A stretch of 64,000 bases of DNA from Enterocloster clostridioformis (GTDB lineage Bacteria; Bacillota; Clostridia; Lachnospirales; Lachnospiraceae), in contig NZ_JAIWZC010000001.1 in the NCBI RefSeq assembly GCF_020297485.1, positions 930,001-994,000 of the forward strand. The letters are read 5' to 3'. The notes beneath the pieces are model-generated. The model saw only the letters and a list, made by a program, of their open reading frames with translations, searched no databases and was not told the DNA's origin. Positions 42,549-49,773 of the stretch are shown here, in pieces. Every line of letters begins with the position of its first letter. The first letter of the stretch is position 1. The translations under genes and the position numbers were made by a program.

Positions 42549-43114
42549 TCCCTTGCCCTCTTTTCTCCTTCGGTACACGGAAACGGTTCTGTTTCCAGGC
42601 AGTGTTTACAGCACTTGTCGCATACTGGCCGCCCTTGTCGGTTATATGGGCACGGCTCCACTTTATCCACAACTTTTCCACAAATCGCACAGGTCATTTC
42701 TGGTTCCCGCCCCTTAAAATACTGCCATGACTGCGGCGGTCTGAATATGCCGTACAGTTCCAGCGGTATGGGGCGGGTGTATTCCTTCGCAGAAGACACA
42801 GACCAGCCCCACAGGGCTTTCCCGCTCTCTCCTGCATATGCTTTTAGTTGTTCTTCCGTCAGACAACTGGCCTTCTGGGTGTTATACTGCCCAGCGTGTC
42901 CGCACGATCTTTGCGGTTCCGGCAGTGTTCTGATTTTGTGAATACCCGTGCAATTAAATTCACCGCATACGCCCACGCCGCCCGTGACATATACCAGAAC
43001 CCGGAAAGGCGGCTGTAATGTTTTGGGATATGTTTTTCTGATTTCCAGCACCTTTTCCCCGGAAACCATCTTCCGCCACCAGCGTTCATGCAAAGATAGA
43101 ATTATTGCTTCCAC
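42545..43114 (-). CDS. ASCH-domain protein with C-terminal zinc ribbon
   Basis: 189 residues from a GTG preceded by AGGGAGG; the longer ORF lacks an RBS. The ASCH-type start (IILSLHERWWRKMVSGEKVL, EIRKTYPKTL) is a PUA-like RNA/modified-base binding fold. A later region (CAICGKVVDKVEPCPYNRQG, then CDKCCKHC) is a multi-cysteine zinc site. In phages ASCH proteins often accompany modified-DNA or RNA processing genes; here it is translationally coupled to the adenine methyltransferase. Confidence 0.75.
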   Translation of the reverse strand: MEAIILSLHERWWRKMVSGEKVLEIRKTYPKTLQPPFRVLVYVTGGVGVCGEFNCTGIHKIRTLPEPQRSCGHAGQYNTQKASCLTEEQLKAYAGESGKALWGWSVSSAKEYTRPIPLELYGIFRPPQSWQYFKGREPEMTCAICGKVVDKVEPCPYNRQGRPVCDKCCKHCLETEPFPCTEGEKRARE

Positions 43115-43355
43115 TTTCTTCAACCTCCCTTCGTTCCGGCTTGTCAGCAAAACTGTAATTTTCAACCACGTTCCGCAATAACCGTTCCGCCCTGCGTCCC
43201 ATGTGTGAGTGCATGAATTTTAAGTCTGCCGGGTCCATTTTCTCTTTGAAGGCGTCAATAAAAGCCGCTACTTCCAGTAGTTCCATGGGGCTTGCGGTTT
43301 TCATCCCTGTGGCGAACTTCTCCCGGTCTTCTTTGTTCATTTTTACCTTTTCCAT
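43086..43355 (-). CDS. Small unknown helical protein
   Basis: 89 residues (KMNKEDREKFATGMKTASPM; AERLLRNVVENYSFADKPER), mostly helical and charged. It overlaps the ASCH gene start by 29 bp. It lies in the replication operon between Rep and the ASCH gene. No family was recognised. Confidence 0.65.
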   Translation of the reverse strand: MEKVKMNKEDREKFATGMKTASPMELLEVAAFIDAFKEKMDPADLKFMHSHMGRRAERLLRNVVENYSFADKPERREVEESGSNNSIFA

Positions 43356-43358
43356 GCT

Positions 43359-43685
43359 TTACTGTCCTTTTACAATCACCCTGGTATAGATCAGCATTTC
43401 CAGGTCAGAAAAACCATAATCACTGATACTTTCCACAGGCACTTCCTGGGGCAGTTCCTTCTGGTTGCTGGTGAACTGCGTTCTTATCTCTTTGCGGAAA
43501 ATCTCCGTTGCCAGACCGAACCGCTTTACAGTCTGCGTCATATCAATATTGTGGTGTTCCACGGTTGCCACATACCCCCGGTATAGTACATTTTCCGCCC
43601 CGTCCTTTATGATCAACCTGTCACTGGGTATCATATGTTCAACCAACTGCGCCAGGGTGATCTGGGGTGCGCTTCCTTCTGTCAT
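43359..43685 (-). CDS. Unknown protein coupled to the Rep gene
   Basis: 108 residues from an ATG with RBS GGGAGG that overlaps the rep stop (ATGA). It reads PQITLAQLVEHMIPSDRLII and then VLYRGYVATVEHHNIDMTQT; a compact alpha/beta fold is likely. The upstream in-frame ATG lies within rep and lacks an RBS. The coupling suggests it works with Rep, but no family was recognised. Confidence 0.65.
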   Translation of the reverse strand: MTEGSAPQITLAQLVEHMIPSDRLIIKDGAENVLYRGYVATVEHHNIDMTQTVKRFGLATEIFRKEIRTQFTSNQKELPQEVPVESISDYGFSDLEMLIYTRVIVKGQ

Positions 43686-44551
43686 TGTTTCTTCTTCCTC
43701 CCTTTTTGCTTCGCCTTTTCCTTCTTCTTTGGCTTTTTCCACATTTTTAGATAAATGTGCCACCCGGTTTCTTCGTAATATTCCGGCTTAATCTCACTGA
43801 TCGTATAATCCGGGAACTGCTTTTCAAAAAATTCCCGTCCCTGGTCATTGGACTGCGCCAGGGTTTCCACCTGCTTTTTGCTGTACTTATGGTCTGCGTT
43901 TGGCTGCTGTACTGGCCGTTCCAGGTTCCGGGAAGAAGACCAGCGTTTCTTCCCGTGCGGGTTTTTGGTCACATACATGCACAGGGCTTCAATGCCGTTT
44001 TTGTCCAACTGCAAGCGGTCTGCGTTGACCCAGCCCAGTTTCTTCACCTGGTCCATATATTCCGGCTCTGTGTTATATTTCCGCCAGTTGATACGCTCCA
44101 CCGTCCACATCATTTCCACCTCATCCCGGCTCTGTCCACCGTTCATAATAATGTGGTGGTGTATTCTGGTTATCTTCTCCCCGTCCTTGCTGCACCCGTA
44201 TTCTGTGACAAGAATGTATTTCAGCGGCGGAAGGTTCAGCTTTTTTCTGCGGTACGCAATCCGGCGCAGGTAATTCCCCACAATCCGTTCCGCCTCTTCC
44301 TCTGTATCCGGCAGGTTGTCATCCGTATAGGTGCAAGTCACATGAAGATCACCTATGCCAAAATTCCCATTTCCCAACTGCACCAGATACCGCCTTGCAT
44401 TTTTATCGTTTATGTCTTTCTGCTTCGGTTCTGTGACCTTCTGCCTTTTACCTCTCTTTCCTTTGACCGCCCTTTCTGCGTTGTCTGTCCGGGGTATAAC
44501 ATCCACTTCCCGGTAGTTCCGGCAGTCCACCTTCTTTTCCCGTATGAACAT
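43682..44551 (-). CDS. HUH-family replication initiator (rolling-circle Rep/G2P-like)
   Basis: 289 residues. Motif I-like strand GDLHVTCTYTDDNLP (about 68-81), the HUH-type histidine cluster at 131-133 (RIHHHIIMN), and a catalytic-tyrosine segment at about 193 (EALCMYVTKNP) follow the Rep order. The C-terminus is very basic (KKPKKKEKAKQKGRKKK). Such enzymes nick one strand at an origin and start rolling-circle synthesis, as P2 gpA does. The phage shows no DNA polymerase or helicase gene, so host enzymes would do the rest. RBS GGAAGGCGG. Confidence 0.85.
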   Translation of the reverse strand: MFIREKKVDCRNYREVDVIPRTDNAERAVKGKRGKRQKVTEPKQKDINDKNARRYLVQLGNGNFGIGDLHVTCTYTDDNLPDTEEEAERIVGNYLRRIAYRRKKLNLPPLKYILVTEYGCSKDGEKITRIHHHIIMNGGQSRDEVEMMWTVERINWRKYNTEPEYMDQVKKLGWVNADRLQLDKNGIEALCMYVTKNPHGKKRWSSSRNLERPVQQPNADHKYSKKQVETLAQSNDQGREFFEKQFPDYTISEIKPEYYEETGWHIYLKMWKKPKKKEKAKQKGRKKKQ

Positions 44552-44590
44552 TGTCTGCCCGCCTTCCCTTGTACCAGGGGCAGGGGTATC

Positions 44591-44728
44591 CTAACCAGGG
44601 CATAAGGTGGCACCCTCCCGATCTTTATGTACTCCATTGACAGGTATATAAATATCTGGTTTGGTAGGAATGTTAATACCCCATACAAGCCCGCTTTCCG
44701 GGGCACTTTCCCGGAATTTTGCTTGCAT
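44591..44728 (-). CDS. Possible small ORF between VP2 and Rep
   Basis: 45 residues, MQAKFRESAPESGLVWGINI then PTKPDIYIPVNGVHKDREGA. The ATG follows GGCAGGCAAA. The composition is protein-like (few rare codons, a proline/valine-rich middle), but the gene is short and no relative is recognised. It could be a leader peptide of the Rep operon or chance. Confidence 0.3.
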   Translation of the reverse strand: MQAKFRESAPESGLVWGINIPTKPDIYIPVNGVHKDREGATLCPG

Positions 44729-44751
44729 TTTGCCTGCCAACATGGTACAAT
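44723..44751 (+). promoter_or_regulatory. Predicted plus-strand promoter toward the VP2 3' end
   Basis: TTGCAT, a 17-bp spacer and TACAAT read on the plus strand, with a strong terminator about 30 bp downstream of the expected start. Together they would make an RNA of about 65-70 nt. There is no plus-strand gene. On the minus strand the same area offers weaker boxes for the Rep operon, so the plus-strand promoter may be fortuitous. Confidence 0.35.
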
Positions 44752-44780
44752 ATAAATGTAGTGTATATATCAGTTGGCAA

Positions 44781-44824
44781 AAGGTTTTGACCGTGTTTCC
44801 CGGCACGGTCAAGACCTTTTTCTT
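44781..44824. terminator. Strong bidirectional terminator between VP2 and the Rep operon
   Basis: AAGGTTTTGACCGTG, 8-base loop, CACGGTCAAGACCTT: a 15-bp stem with a single G-T wobble. TTTTCTTTT follows on the plus strand and TTTTGCC on the minus strand. It isolates the VP2 transcript from the replication operon. Confidence 0.85.
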
Positions 44825-44836
44825 TTGGTTTACTGC

Positions 44837-44854
44837 GGGGCGTTGCCACGCCCC
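44837..44854 (-). other. Hairpin downstream of variable repeat 2
   Basis: GGGGCGT, 4-base loop, ACGCCCC, perfect 7-bp stem, about 42 bp beyond the variable repeat in the coding direction and just after the VP2 stop. The minus strand has no T-run after it, so it is not a good terminator. The stem length and 4-base loop resemble the DGR hairpin required beside the target repeat in BPP-1. Confidence 0.62.
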
Positions 44855-44860
44855 GACCAG

Positions 44861-45826
44861 TTATTCAGTTGTCGGTTTGCTGTATTTCAGATATAAAGCG
44901 GAACGGAAGCCGAGGGACGTGCTGACGTGGGAACGGGGGTGGTGCAAACCGACAGCGGACGCCCCACCGCCGGAAGTGTTGTGGAAACTCGAACCACGGA
45001 ACGGAACGGCTTCTTTCAGTTCGCTATCTACATAAATTCCGTCCTGGCGCTCTTTCCAGTCCGGCGGCAGGATTTCCAGATCAAACAAAATCTGCGGTAC
45101 TTCGTCCAGCCCTTCCAGTTCCACATCCCGCATATGTGCGCCGTTCCAGTCTGCTTCCACGGCTCCTGTGGTGATTTTTACGCCGTTGCTGGCGGAAAGT
45201 CTCACAGCCTTGCCGTTTTCTGCCAGTGCCTGCTGCCATGCGGCGCTATCCTCCCCGGTGTCCGTTTCTGCCGCCGCTGCGTCATTGTTCTTGATATATT
45301 CCACAGTGCCATGGTGAAGGCGCAGGCCCTGGACTATTTCCCAGATATTGCCCTTTAAGCCATATACGCCGCCTTCTGTGTGGTCATGGCTCCATGTTTC
45401 CGGGTCAAGCCCTGTTAATGTCCTGTAGCCGTCATATGTAACGCCTTTTTCTTCCTGGTGATCATAGTCCTGTCCAGCAGCCGTGTTTCCGTGCGGCTCC
45501 GTGCCCAGTTCCCTGCTTTCTTTCAACAGGTAGGCGTATTCTGCATTGGTCAGAAGGTGCCAGCCTGCACCCTTCTTCCGGCAGGCTTCCGCCGCCTTAT
45601 CCATGGAAATTCTGGTCCACGGCTCCCGGAACGGCAAAGAACAGGGTGTGCCGTTAATGTTCGTGTTGAAGAACTGTGAAACCAGAATGACATCCACAAC
45701 CTCACCACAAACCACGAACATGGGCGGCGCTTCCGCCGGATCTTTGCTCCCGGTCCAGTAAAATGCCGTCATGTAGTTGGGCAATCCCTGTTCATCCTTA
45801 ATAATTTTCTGCTGCTTAACAATCAT
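44861..45826 (-). CDS. DGR variable protein 2: remote FGE-sulfatase/C-type-lectin-fold target
   Basis: 321 residues. It shares its fold and motifs with variable protein 1 (EACRKKGAGWHLLTNAEYAY; GLKGNIWEIVQGLRLHHGTV) and ends with a variable repeat followed by LYLKYSKPTTE. Variable residues differ from protein 1 (HNTSGGGASAVGLHHPRS versus HNTSHGGASAVSLHGPRS). It is 34 kb from the RT, outside the structural module, at the end of the early accessory operon. It may be displayed or expressed in the lysogen or early in infection. No signal peptide is evident. Confidence 0.92.
   Translation of the reverse strand: MIVKQQKIIKDEQGLPNYMTAFYWTGSKDPAEAPPMFVVCGEVVDVILVSQFFNTNINGTPCSLPFREPWTRISMDKAAEACRKKGAGWHLLTNAEYAYLLKESRELGTEPHGNTAAGQDYDHQEEKGVTYDGYRTLTGLDPETWSHDHTEGGVYGLKGNIWEIVQGLRLHHGTVEYIKNNDAAAAETDTGEDSAAWQQALAENGKAVRLSASNGVKITTGAVEADWNGAHMRDVELEGLDEVPQILFDLEILPPDWKERQDGIYVDSELKEAVPFRGSSFHNTSGGGASAVGLHHPRSHVSTSLGFRSALYLKYSKPTTE
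44896..45006 (-). repeat. DGR variable repeat 2 (VR2)
   Basis: 111 bp aligned to the template repeat with 12 substitutions, all at template adenines of the coding strand, and no indels. The pattern differs from VR1, so the two repeats have been diversified independently. Homology stops 4 bp earlier than for VR1 at the upstream end. Confidence 0.95.
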
Positions 45827-45882
45827 TGTTCAGCCCTCCATTAAATTTTTTATATGAACCCTTGCGGGTGTCATTCTCTGCA

Positions 45883-46080
45883 TTATCTACGCATATCCAT
45901 GATAATTGCCGGGGCTTTTTCCCAGCCTGGGCAAAGGTCTATTTTATCCTGTACCCATTTTCGTTCATGGCGGTGCCCGTTGCAATCCCAGCACGGTTTC
46001 TGGGTGTCATGGTAGCAGTTATCCGTCCCGCACCAGCGGCAGTTCCAGCAATGGCACCACTTGCACTGTTTTGACTGCAT
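45883..46080 (-). CDS. Small cysteine/histidine-rich protein
   Basis: 65 residues, MQSKQCKWCHCWNCRWCGTD and then CYHDTQKPCWDCNGHRHE. The many Cys/His pairs suggest two zinc sites. RBS TTAGGAG is good. It is 56 bp upstream of VP2, so it is the preceding gene in that operon. Function unknown. Confidence 0.6.
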   Translation of the reverse strand: MQSKQCKWCHCWNCRWCGTDNCYHDTQKPCWDCNGHRHERKWVQDKIDLCPGWEKAPAIIMDMRR

Positions 46081-46089
46081 GTTTTTCTC

Positions 46090-46575
46090 CTAACTCAAAT
46101 CTTTTACCCACCTTTGTTTCTTTTCGGTGGGATATTTCTTCTTTTCCGGGAATAAAGAAAGTTGTGTTGCTTCCAGTTCTCTGGGTCTGCTAGGGCAGTT
46201 CCAACTACCACCGCCCACGCCTTCTTCTTCCAGCTTCCAGCCACTGGCTTTCAAGCTGGTCCCGCTTTCACTTTCCAGAATGTAGGTAATAATTTTTGCA
46301 TAGCCCATTTCTTTGGCTATTCTGGCCGCCCTTGAATATAGAAAACTGCATACATTCTGGCCGCCCTGGCTACACAAACGCAGAACCTCTAATGTTTTTC
46401 CGTCATCCATGTGCCTGTTTACTGGCCTTCCCACCTGTACAACGCCCAGTAATTGCCCGCCATCTTCGCAACCTATACGGAATTTATCCCGGTGCGCTGG
46501 TTCGTGGTGCCTATGGTATTTGTGTATGTATTCCTGTGCTTCTTTTAATTCCATCGGCACCGCCCGCATGGTCAC
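46090..46575 (-). CDS. XF1762-family GNAT-like protein
   Basis: 161 residues. It begins with EAQEYIHKYHRHHEPAHRDK and IGCEDGGQLLGVVQVGRPVN, then KTLEVLRLCSQGGQNVCSFL, the XF1762/phage acetyltransferase-like pattern. It overlaps the radical SAM stop (ATGA). The family is common in phages, and its substrate is unknown. It may modify a nucleobase or protein along with its neighbour. Confidence 0.78.
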   Translation of the reverse strand: MTMRAVPMELKEAQEYIHKYHRHHEPAHRDKFRIGCEDGGQLLGVVQVGRPVNRHMDDGKTLEVLRLCSQGGQNVCSFLYSRAARIAKEMGYAKIITYILESESGTSLKASGWKLEEEGVGGGSWNCPSRPRELEATQLSLFPEKKKYPTEKKQRWVKDLS

Positions 46576-47516
46576 TTCCTCCCGTTGTTTGTACTTGCGT
46601 TGTAGTCTTCAAATCGTGGGCAATTCCGCCAGATCGGGCGGCAGTTGACCCAGCGCTGTATTTTCTTGTATATCGGGGCGGCGTGTTCTTTGTCATAAAT
46701 CATTATGAACGGGTCGAAACTCAGCCGCCGCAGGGTGTAAATGCGGTAAAAATCCTGGTCAAGCGTACTGCTGAAATTGACCAGCACATAAACCACCTTG
46801 TTTGCCGGGTGTTTTCTGCTATATAGGCGGGAAAACCTTTCAAAATCGCTTTCCAGGTTTTCTTCCGGCCTGTCCCATGCCAAGTGAACGTATTTCATGC
46901 GTATGCGGTTCAGCATGGCGATCTTTTCCGGGGTTGCCAGCCTCACGTCCAGTCCCTGGTTAAAATCTACCAGCGCCCTGGAACTGATCAATTGCCCCAG
47001 CAGGTCTTCCCAGTCCCGGCAGGCCAAAATATTAGGGTCGAGCAGTACAATCTTTTCCTGTCCCATCCAAAATTCCGCCAGATCGGCCACTTTCACACTG
47101 CAACGCCCTTCCTTTGCCGCTACATGGCAAAAGGCGCACCCTCTGGGGCAGCCTCTTGTCAGAAAACCGTATGCGGTGTTTTTGGTTTTCTCTGGATAAA
47201 GCCCATAATCTGGGTAAATATGTTCAATCTCTGGCGGCAGTGCGGTGTCCCGCTCCGCTCTGTATACCTCTTTCCCGCCTTCCAGTTCTATGCAATACCC
47301 GGAACCGCCTCTGATCACTTCGTCTGCGTCTATCGGGTCCGTATAGTCCGGCGTGAAGGAAAACACCTTGCTTAAATAAACCCGGTCCATATGGCCGGAA
47401 AGCAAGGGGCTATACCATTCCACATGATCACCCTGGGACTTGTGCCAGGCGGAAATTTTCATCAGCGGCAGGTTGGGGTAATTATGACCGTCAACGTCAA
47501 TCAGTCCCACTTTCAT
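46572..47516 (-). CDS. Phage radical SAM protein
   Basis: 314 residues from an ATG with RBS GGGAGG (an upstream ATG is poorer). The N-terminal part (MKVGLIDVDGHNYPNLPLMK) resembles a small Rossmann/B12-binding-like domain. Cys123, Cys127 and Cys130 (RGCPRGCAFCHVAA) form the 4Fe-4S/SAM site, followed by GLDVRLATPEKIAMLNRIRM. It would use S-adenosylmethionine to start radical chemistry. The substrate is unknown. It is coupled to the XF1762 gene, suggesting a two-step modification. Confidence 0.85.
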   Translation of the reverse strand: MKVGLIDVDGHNYPNLPLMKISAWHKSQGDHVEWYSPLLSGHMDRVYLSKVFSFTPDYTDPIDADEVIRGGSGYCIELEGGKEVYRAERDTALPPEIEHIYPDYGLYPEKTKNTAYGFLTRGCPRGCAFCHVAAKEGRCSVKVADLAEFWMGQEKIVLLDPNILACRDWEDLLGQLISSRALVDFNQGLDVRLATPEKIAMLNRIRMKYVHLAWDRPEENLESDFERFSRLYSRKHPANKVVYVLVNFSSTLDQDFYRIYTLRRLSFDPFIMIYDKEHAAPIYKKIQRWVNCRPIWRNCPRFEDYNASTNNGRK

Positions 47517-47521
47517 TTCTG

Positions 47522-47806
47522 CTATTCCTCCCACTGTATTTCTTCATCCGCCGCCGTTTCCTGCCTCTCTTTCCATTCGTCCAGGTCCAGCAGTGTGCCG
47601 CACTCACTGCAATAGTTCCAATTTTCGGCAATGTGGAAATGATACCCGTCTTTCCGATCTGGCGAAATGTCTGCGTCATAGTACGAAAACAGGTGCCTTC
47701 CGCATTTTGGGCAATAGCAACTATTCAGATAGCCCAGCGGCGGGGTGCCCGTCAGTGTTGGGGTGTCACTCCGCTTTTGTTTTGGCTTCCATGCTTTTTT
47801 CTTCAT
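47522..47806 (-). CDS. Small zinc-ribbon protein upstream of the radical SAM gene
   Basis: 94 residues. CYCPKCGRHLFSYYDADISP and NYCSECGTLLDLDEW give two CxxC knuckles, a compact zinc ribbon. It ends just 5 bp before the radical SAM start, so it may be a partner. Function unknown. Confidence 0.68.
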   Translation of the reverse strand: MKKKAWKPKQKRSDTPTLTGTPPLGYLNSCYCPKCGRHLFSYYDADISPDRKDGYHFHIAENWNYCSECGTLLDLDEWKERQETAADEEIQWEE

Positions 47807-48135
47807 TCCTCTGCACCTTTCAGCCCATCCACCTGGAAGTCCGGGTGGGTGCTACCAACCAGCCAGGCATTTTTCATGGTGACGTCCGGACAGCCTGCGC
47901 TGTCATATGTCACAGTAATTTCCCCGTAGTAGCCCCAGGCGGTGCCGTCATTCATGTAAATAGTGACGCTCCCCTGTGTGCCTTCCGGCAGAGTCTGTGC
48001 CTCCTGCTGCCGCAATACCTCTGCCGCCACCTTTTCTGCCCTCCATTCTTCATACTTGGAGTTGGCTACAATGGCAGCAATCAGAATTATTCCGGTGCAG
48101 AGGAAGACCAGCATTGTTTTTGCTGTTTCTCTCAT
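47803..48135 (-). CDS. Membrane-anchored unknown protein
   Basis: 110 residues: one N-terminal membrane span (MLVFLCTGIILIAAIVANSK), then an extracytoplasmic or cytoplasmic beta-rich domain (GSVTIYMNDGTAWGYYGEIT). It overlaps the next gene by 4 bp. No family was recognised. Confidence 0.62.
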   Translation of the reverse strand: MRETAKTMLVFLCTGIILIAAIVANSKYEEWRAEKVAAEVLRQQEAQTLPEGTQGSVTIYMNDGTAWGYYGEITVTYDSAGCPDVTMKNAWLVGSTHPDFQVDGLKGAEE

Positions 48136-48147
48136 TCCGCTGTCCTC

Positions 48148-48297
48148 CTATCCGGCAGCCCGCACAGGTTCTGCGGGCTGGCCCTTCTCTGTCACGGTAA
48201 CGGTGATATTGACCTGCTCCTTTTTTGACAGAATGGCGGCCAGGGCGTTGAAGAACGCCTGGGCATTAAATGTGCCCTGCACTTCTACTGCTCCCAT
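48148..48297 (-). CDS. Small unknown protein
   Basis: 49 residues, MGAVEVQGTFNAQAFFNALA then ILSKKEQVNITVTVTEKGQP. It follows the downstream gene by 12 bp and has a clear reading frame within the accessory operon. Function unknown. Confidence 0.6.
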   Translation of the reverse strand: MGAVEVQGTFNAQAFFNALAAILSKKEQVNITVTVTEKGQPAEPVRAAG

Positions 48298-48311
48298 ATC
48301 TTCCGCCCTCC

Positions 48312-48497
48312 TTAACCTGCCATCACCCTGGTGGCGTCAACGCCCAGGCGCTTTCCGAACTGTACGCCACGCAGGAAAGCCAGCATTTCTTTTTCCTCCC
48401 CATGGTCCAGGGTGCCCAGAAAGTCCATGACCTCTGCCGCCTCCTGCTTGCTGTCCTGGGGCATAATGGTTTCCATCTGCTTTTCCTTATTCATCAT
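48312..48497 (-). CDS. Small acidic helical protein
   Basis: 61 residues with RBS TAGGAGG. The acidic helix (QDSKQEAAEVMDFLGTLDHG) and a basic end (GVQFGKRLGVDATRVMAG) suggest a small DNA- or protein-binding partner. Function unknown. Confidence 0.6.
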   Translation of the reverse strand: MMNKEKQMETIMPQDSKQEAAEVMDFLGTLDHGEEKEMLAFLRGVQFGKRLGVDATRVMAG

Positions 48498-48527
48498 TTT
48501 GGCTACCTCCTAATTTCAAATTTGTTT

Positions 48528-48587
48528 TCCCTCTGCTATACTGGAACCAGCAGCCGTGCCGGGCTGCCAATCCAGTAGGAAGGGGGT
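48528..48587 (+). repeat. Duplicated promoter/leader element, copy 1
   Basis: 60 bp that match 49089-49148 at 55 positions. It contains an extended -10 (TGCTATACT), a GCAGCC...GGCTGC hairpin and the ribosome site GGAAGGGGG. It precedes the plus-strand gene at 48593. Both copies lead genes that oppose the operon around them. Confidence 0.8.
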
Positions 48588-48592
48588 TTATT

Positions 48593-48817
48593 ATGTGGAA
48601 ATATGATAGTCCCATAGGTACGATTTACATTAAATACATTCCATCAGAAAGGCGTTACGGAATGTATTATGACGGCGTTTGCTGGGAAGCCTGCAACACT
48701 CCCCAGGCAGAGGCCGACAATGTGTATATGCACTGTACCGGGTGCTATGAGTGGGACCGGCTGGGCGGAACCGTCCTGGACTGTCCCACCGATTTAAGCG
48801 GCTGGGAAAAATGTTAG
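48593..48817 (+). CDS. Small plus-strand cargo protein
   Basis: 74 residues, aromatic and cysteine-rich (WKYDSPIGTIYIKYIPSERR; ACNTPQAEADNVYMHCTGCY). It follows the duplicated leader and is transcribed against the surrounding operon, as expected for a lysogeny cargo gene. Its tail overlaps the convergent 48814 gene by 4 bp. Function unknown. Confidence 0.68.
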   Translation: MWKYDSPIGTIYIKYIPSERRYGMYYDGVCWEACNTPQAEADNVYMHCTGCYEWDRLGGTVLDCPTDLSGWEKC

Positions 48818-49035
48818 TCCTTTGCCTCACCGCATACAGGCGGCTCCGCTTGTATGCGGTTTATTCTTTCCAGTGTGTTGGCTACCTGATTTAACATTCT
48901 GATACCTTCATTGACCTGGCCCATGATTTCCGGCGTCATTTTCTGCGCCGTCTGGGTGTCTTTAATTTTTGAAAGCACCAGGTCTGCATAACTTTCCGCC
49001 ACCTGTTCAACTTTTTTCTGAAACGTTTCCAGCAT
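48814..49035 (-). CDS. Small helical protein
   Basis: 73 residues, one long amphipathic helix pattern (FQKKVEQVAESYADLVLSKI, EGIRMLNQVANTLERINRIQ). Likely coiled coil. It sits between the two leader copies. Function unknown. Confidence 0.62.
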   Translation of the reverse strand: MLETFQKKVEQVAESYADLVLSKIKDTQTAQKMTPEIMGQVNEGIRMLNQVANTLERINRIQAEPPVCGEAKD

Positions 49036-49088
49036 TTTGCTTCAACTTCCTTTCCTGTTATCTTTTATTGATTGTTCCTTTTCCGCTA

Positions 49089-49148
49089 TCCCTCTGCTAT
49101 ACTAAAGCCAGCAGCCGTGCCGGGCTGCTAGTCCAGTAGGAAGGGGGT
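49089..49148 (+). repeat. Duplicated promoter/leader element, copy 2
   Basis: 60 bp with 55 matches to 48528-48587, including the extended -10 and the GC-rich hairpin, whose stem bases are unchanged. It precedes the plus-strand gene at 49154. Confidence 0.8.
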
Positions 49149-49153
49149 GTAAT

Positions 49154-49366
49154 ATGTCAGACTTCATTCCCGGGCCGGACGTTGTAACCACGGTAAGGGT
49201 TGGCGGGTTTACGCTGTATGTGTATGCTTACCGCCGCCTTACCCAGGTAGAATGTAAGCAGGCCGTTTCCATGTACATGCGGCAAAACCGCTTGAAGCGC
49301 CTGCCCGCCCAGGGAAGCGGAAAGGTTTATACCATCATCGGAAACAATCCAGCAGATGATCTATAA
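49154..49366 (+). CDS. Small plus-strand cargo protein, second copy of the leader
   Basis: 70 residues (PDVVTTVRVGGFTLYVYAYR; VECKQAVSMYMRQNRLKRLP). RBS GGAAGGGGG. Unlike the first cargo gene it has a basic helical end, so the proteins are not clear paralogs although the leaders are. Its end overlaps the convergent gene at 49335 by 32 bp. Function unknown. Confidence 0.66.
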   Translation: MSDFIPGPDVVTTVRVGGFTLYVYAYRRLTQVECKQAVSMYMRQNRLKRLPAQGSGKVYTIIGNNPADDL

Positions 49367-49766
49367 ACATTCTGGCTTCCTCTACCCCATGAATGGTGAT
49401 CTTGCCTTCACTGTTCATGGGGTAAATTTTTACCCAGCCCGTTTCCTGGTCCCGCTCCATGCCATACAGAAATTTGCCCGCCAGGGTTTCCGCCCCCGCC
49501 TGCTCCACCTCTGTTTCATCCAGCACCACCGGGGGCGCTTCAATGATCAGTTCCAAGTCTTCCTTGGACACCAGGGTAAAATAGCTGCTTTGATGGCACA
49601 GGGGACATTCCGCCGTCTGGACGGTCAGACCTTTCCCGTCCACGCTTTTGATTGTCACGCTTGTGCCCGCATGGGCCACGTTTCCCGCTCCATTCCGAAA
49701 CGTCCTTACTACCCGGGCTTTCTTACCTTTAAGCATTTCCCCAGTGTATCTCTTTGGTATTGCCAC
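49335..49766 (-). CDS. Unknown early protein with CxxC motif
   Basis: 143 residues, GTG start after AAGGATGG. It begins AIPKRYTGEMLKGKKARVVR, has ECPLCHQSSYFTLVSKEDLE (a CxxC element) and ends EEARMFIDHLLDCF. It is second from the repressor in the leftward early operon. Function unknown. Confidence 0.65.
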   Translation of the reverse strand: MAIPKRYTGEMLKGKKARVVRTFRNGAGNVAHAGTSVTIKSVDGKGLTVQTAECPLCHQSSYFTLVSKEDLELIIEAPPVVLDETEVEQAGAETLAGKFLYGMERDQETGWVKIYPMNSEGKITIHGVEEARMFIDHLLDCFR

Positions 49767-49773
49767 TTCCGCT

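Noticed and set aside
9828..45006. CRISPR array or ordinary dispersed repeat for the three 111-115 bp copies
   Set aside because: Only three copies, no spacers; the adenine-specific substitutions identify template and variable repeats.
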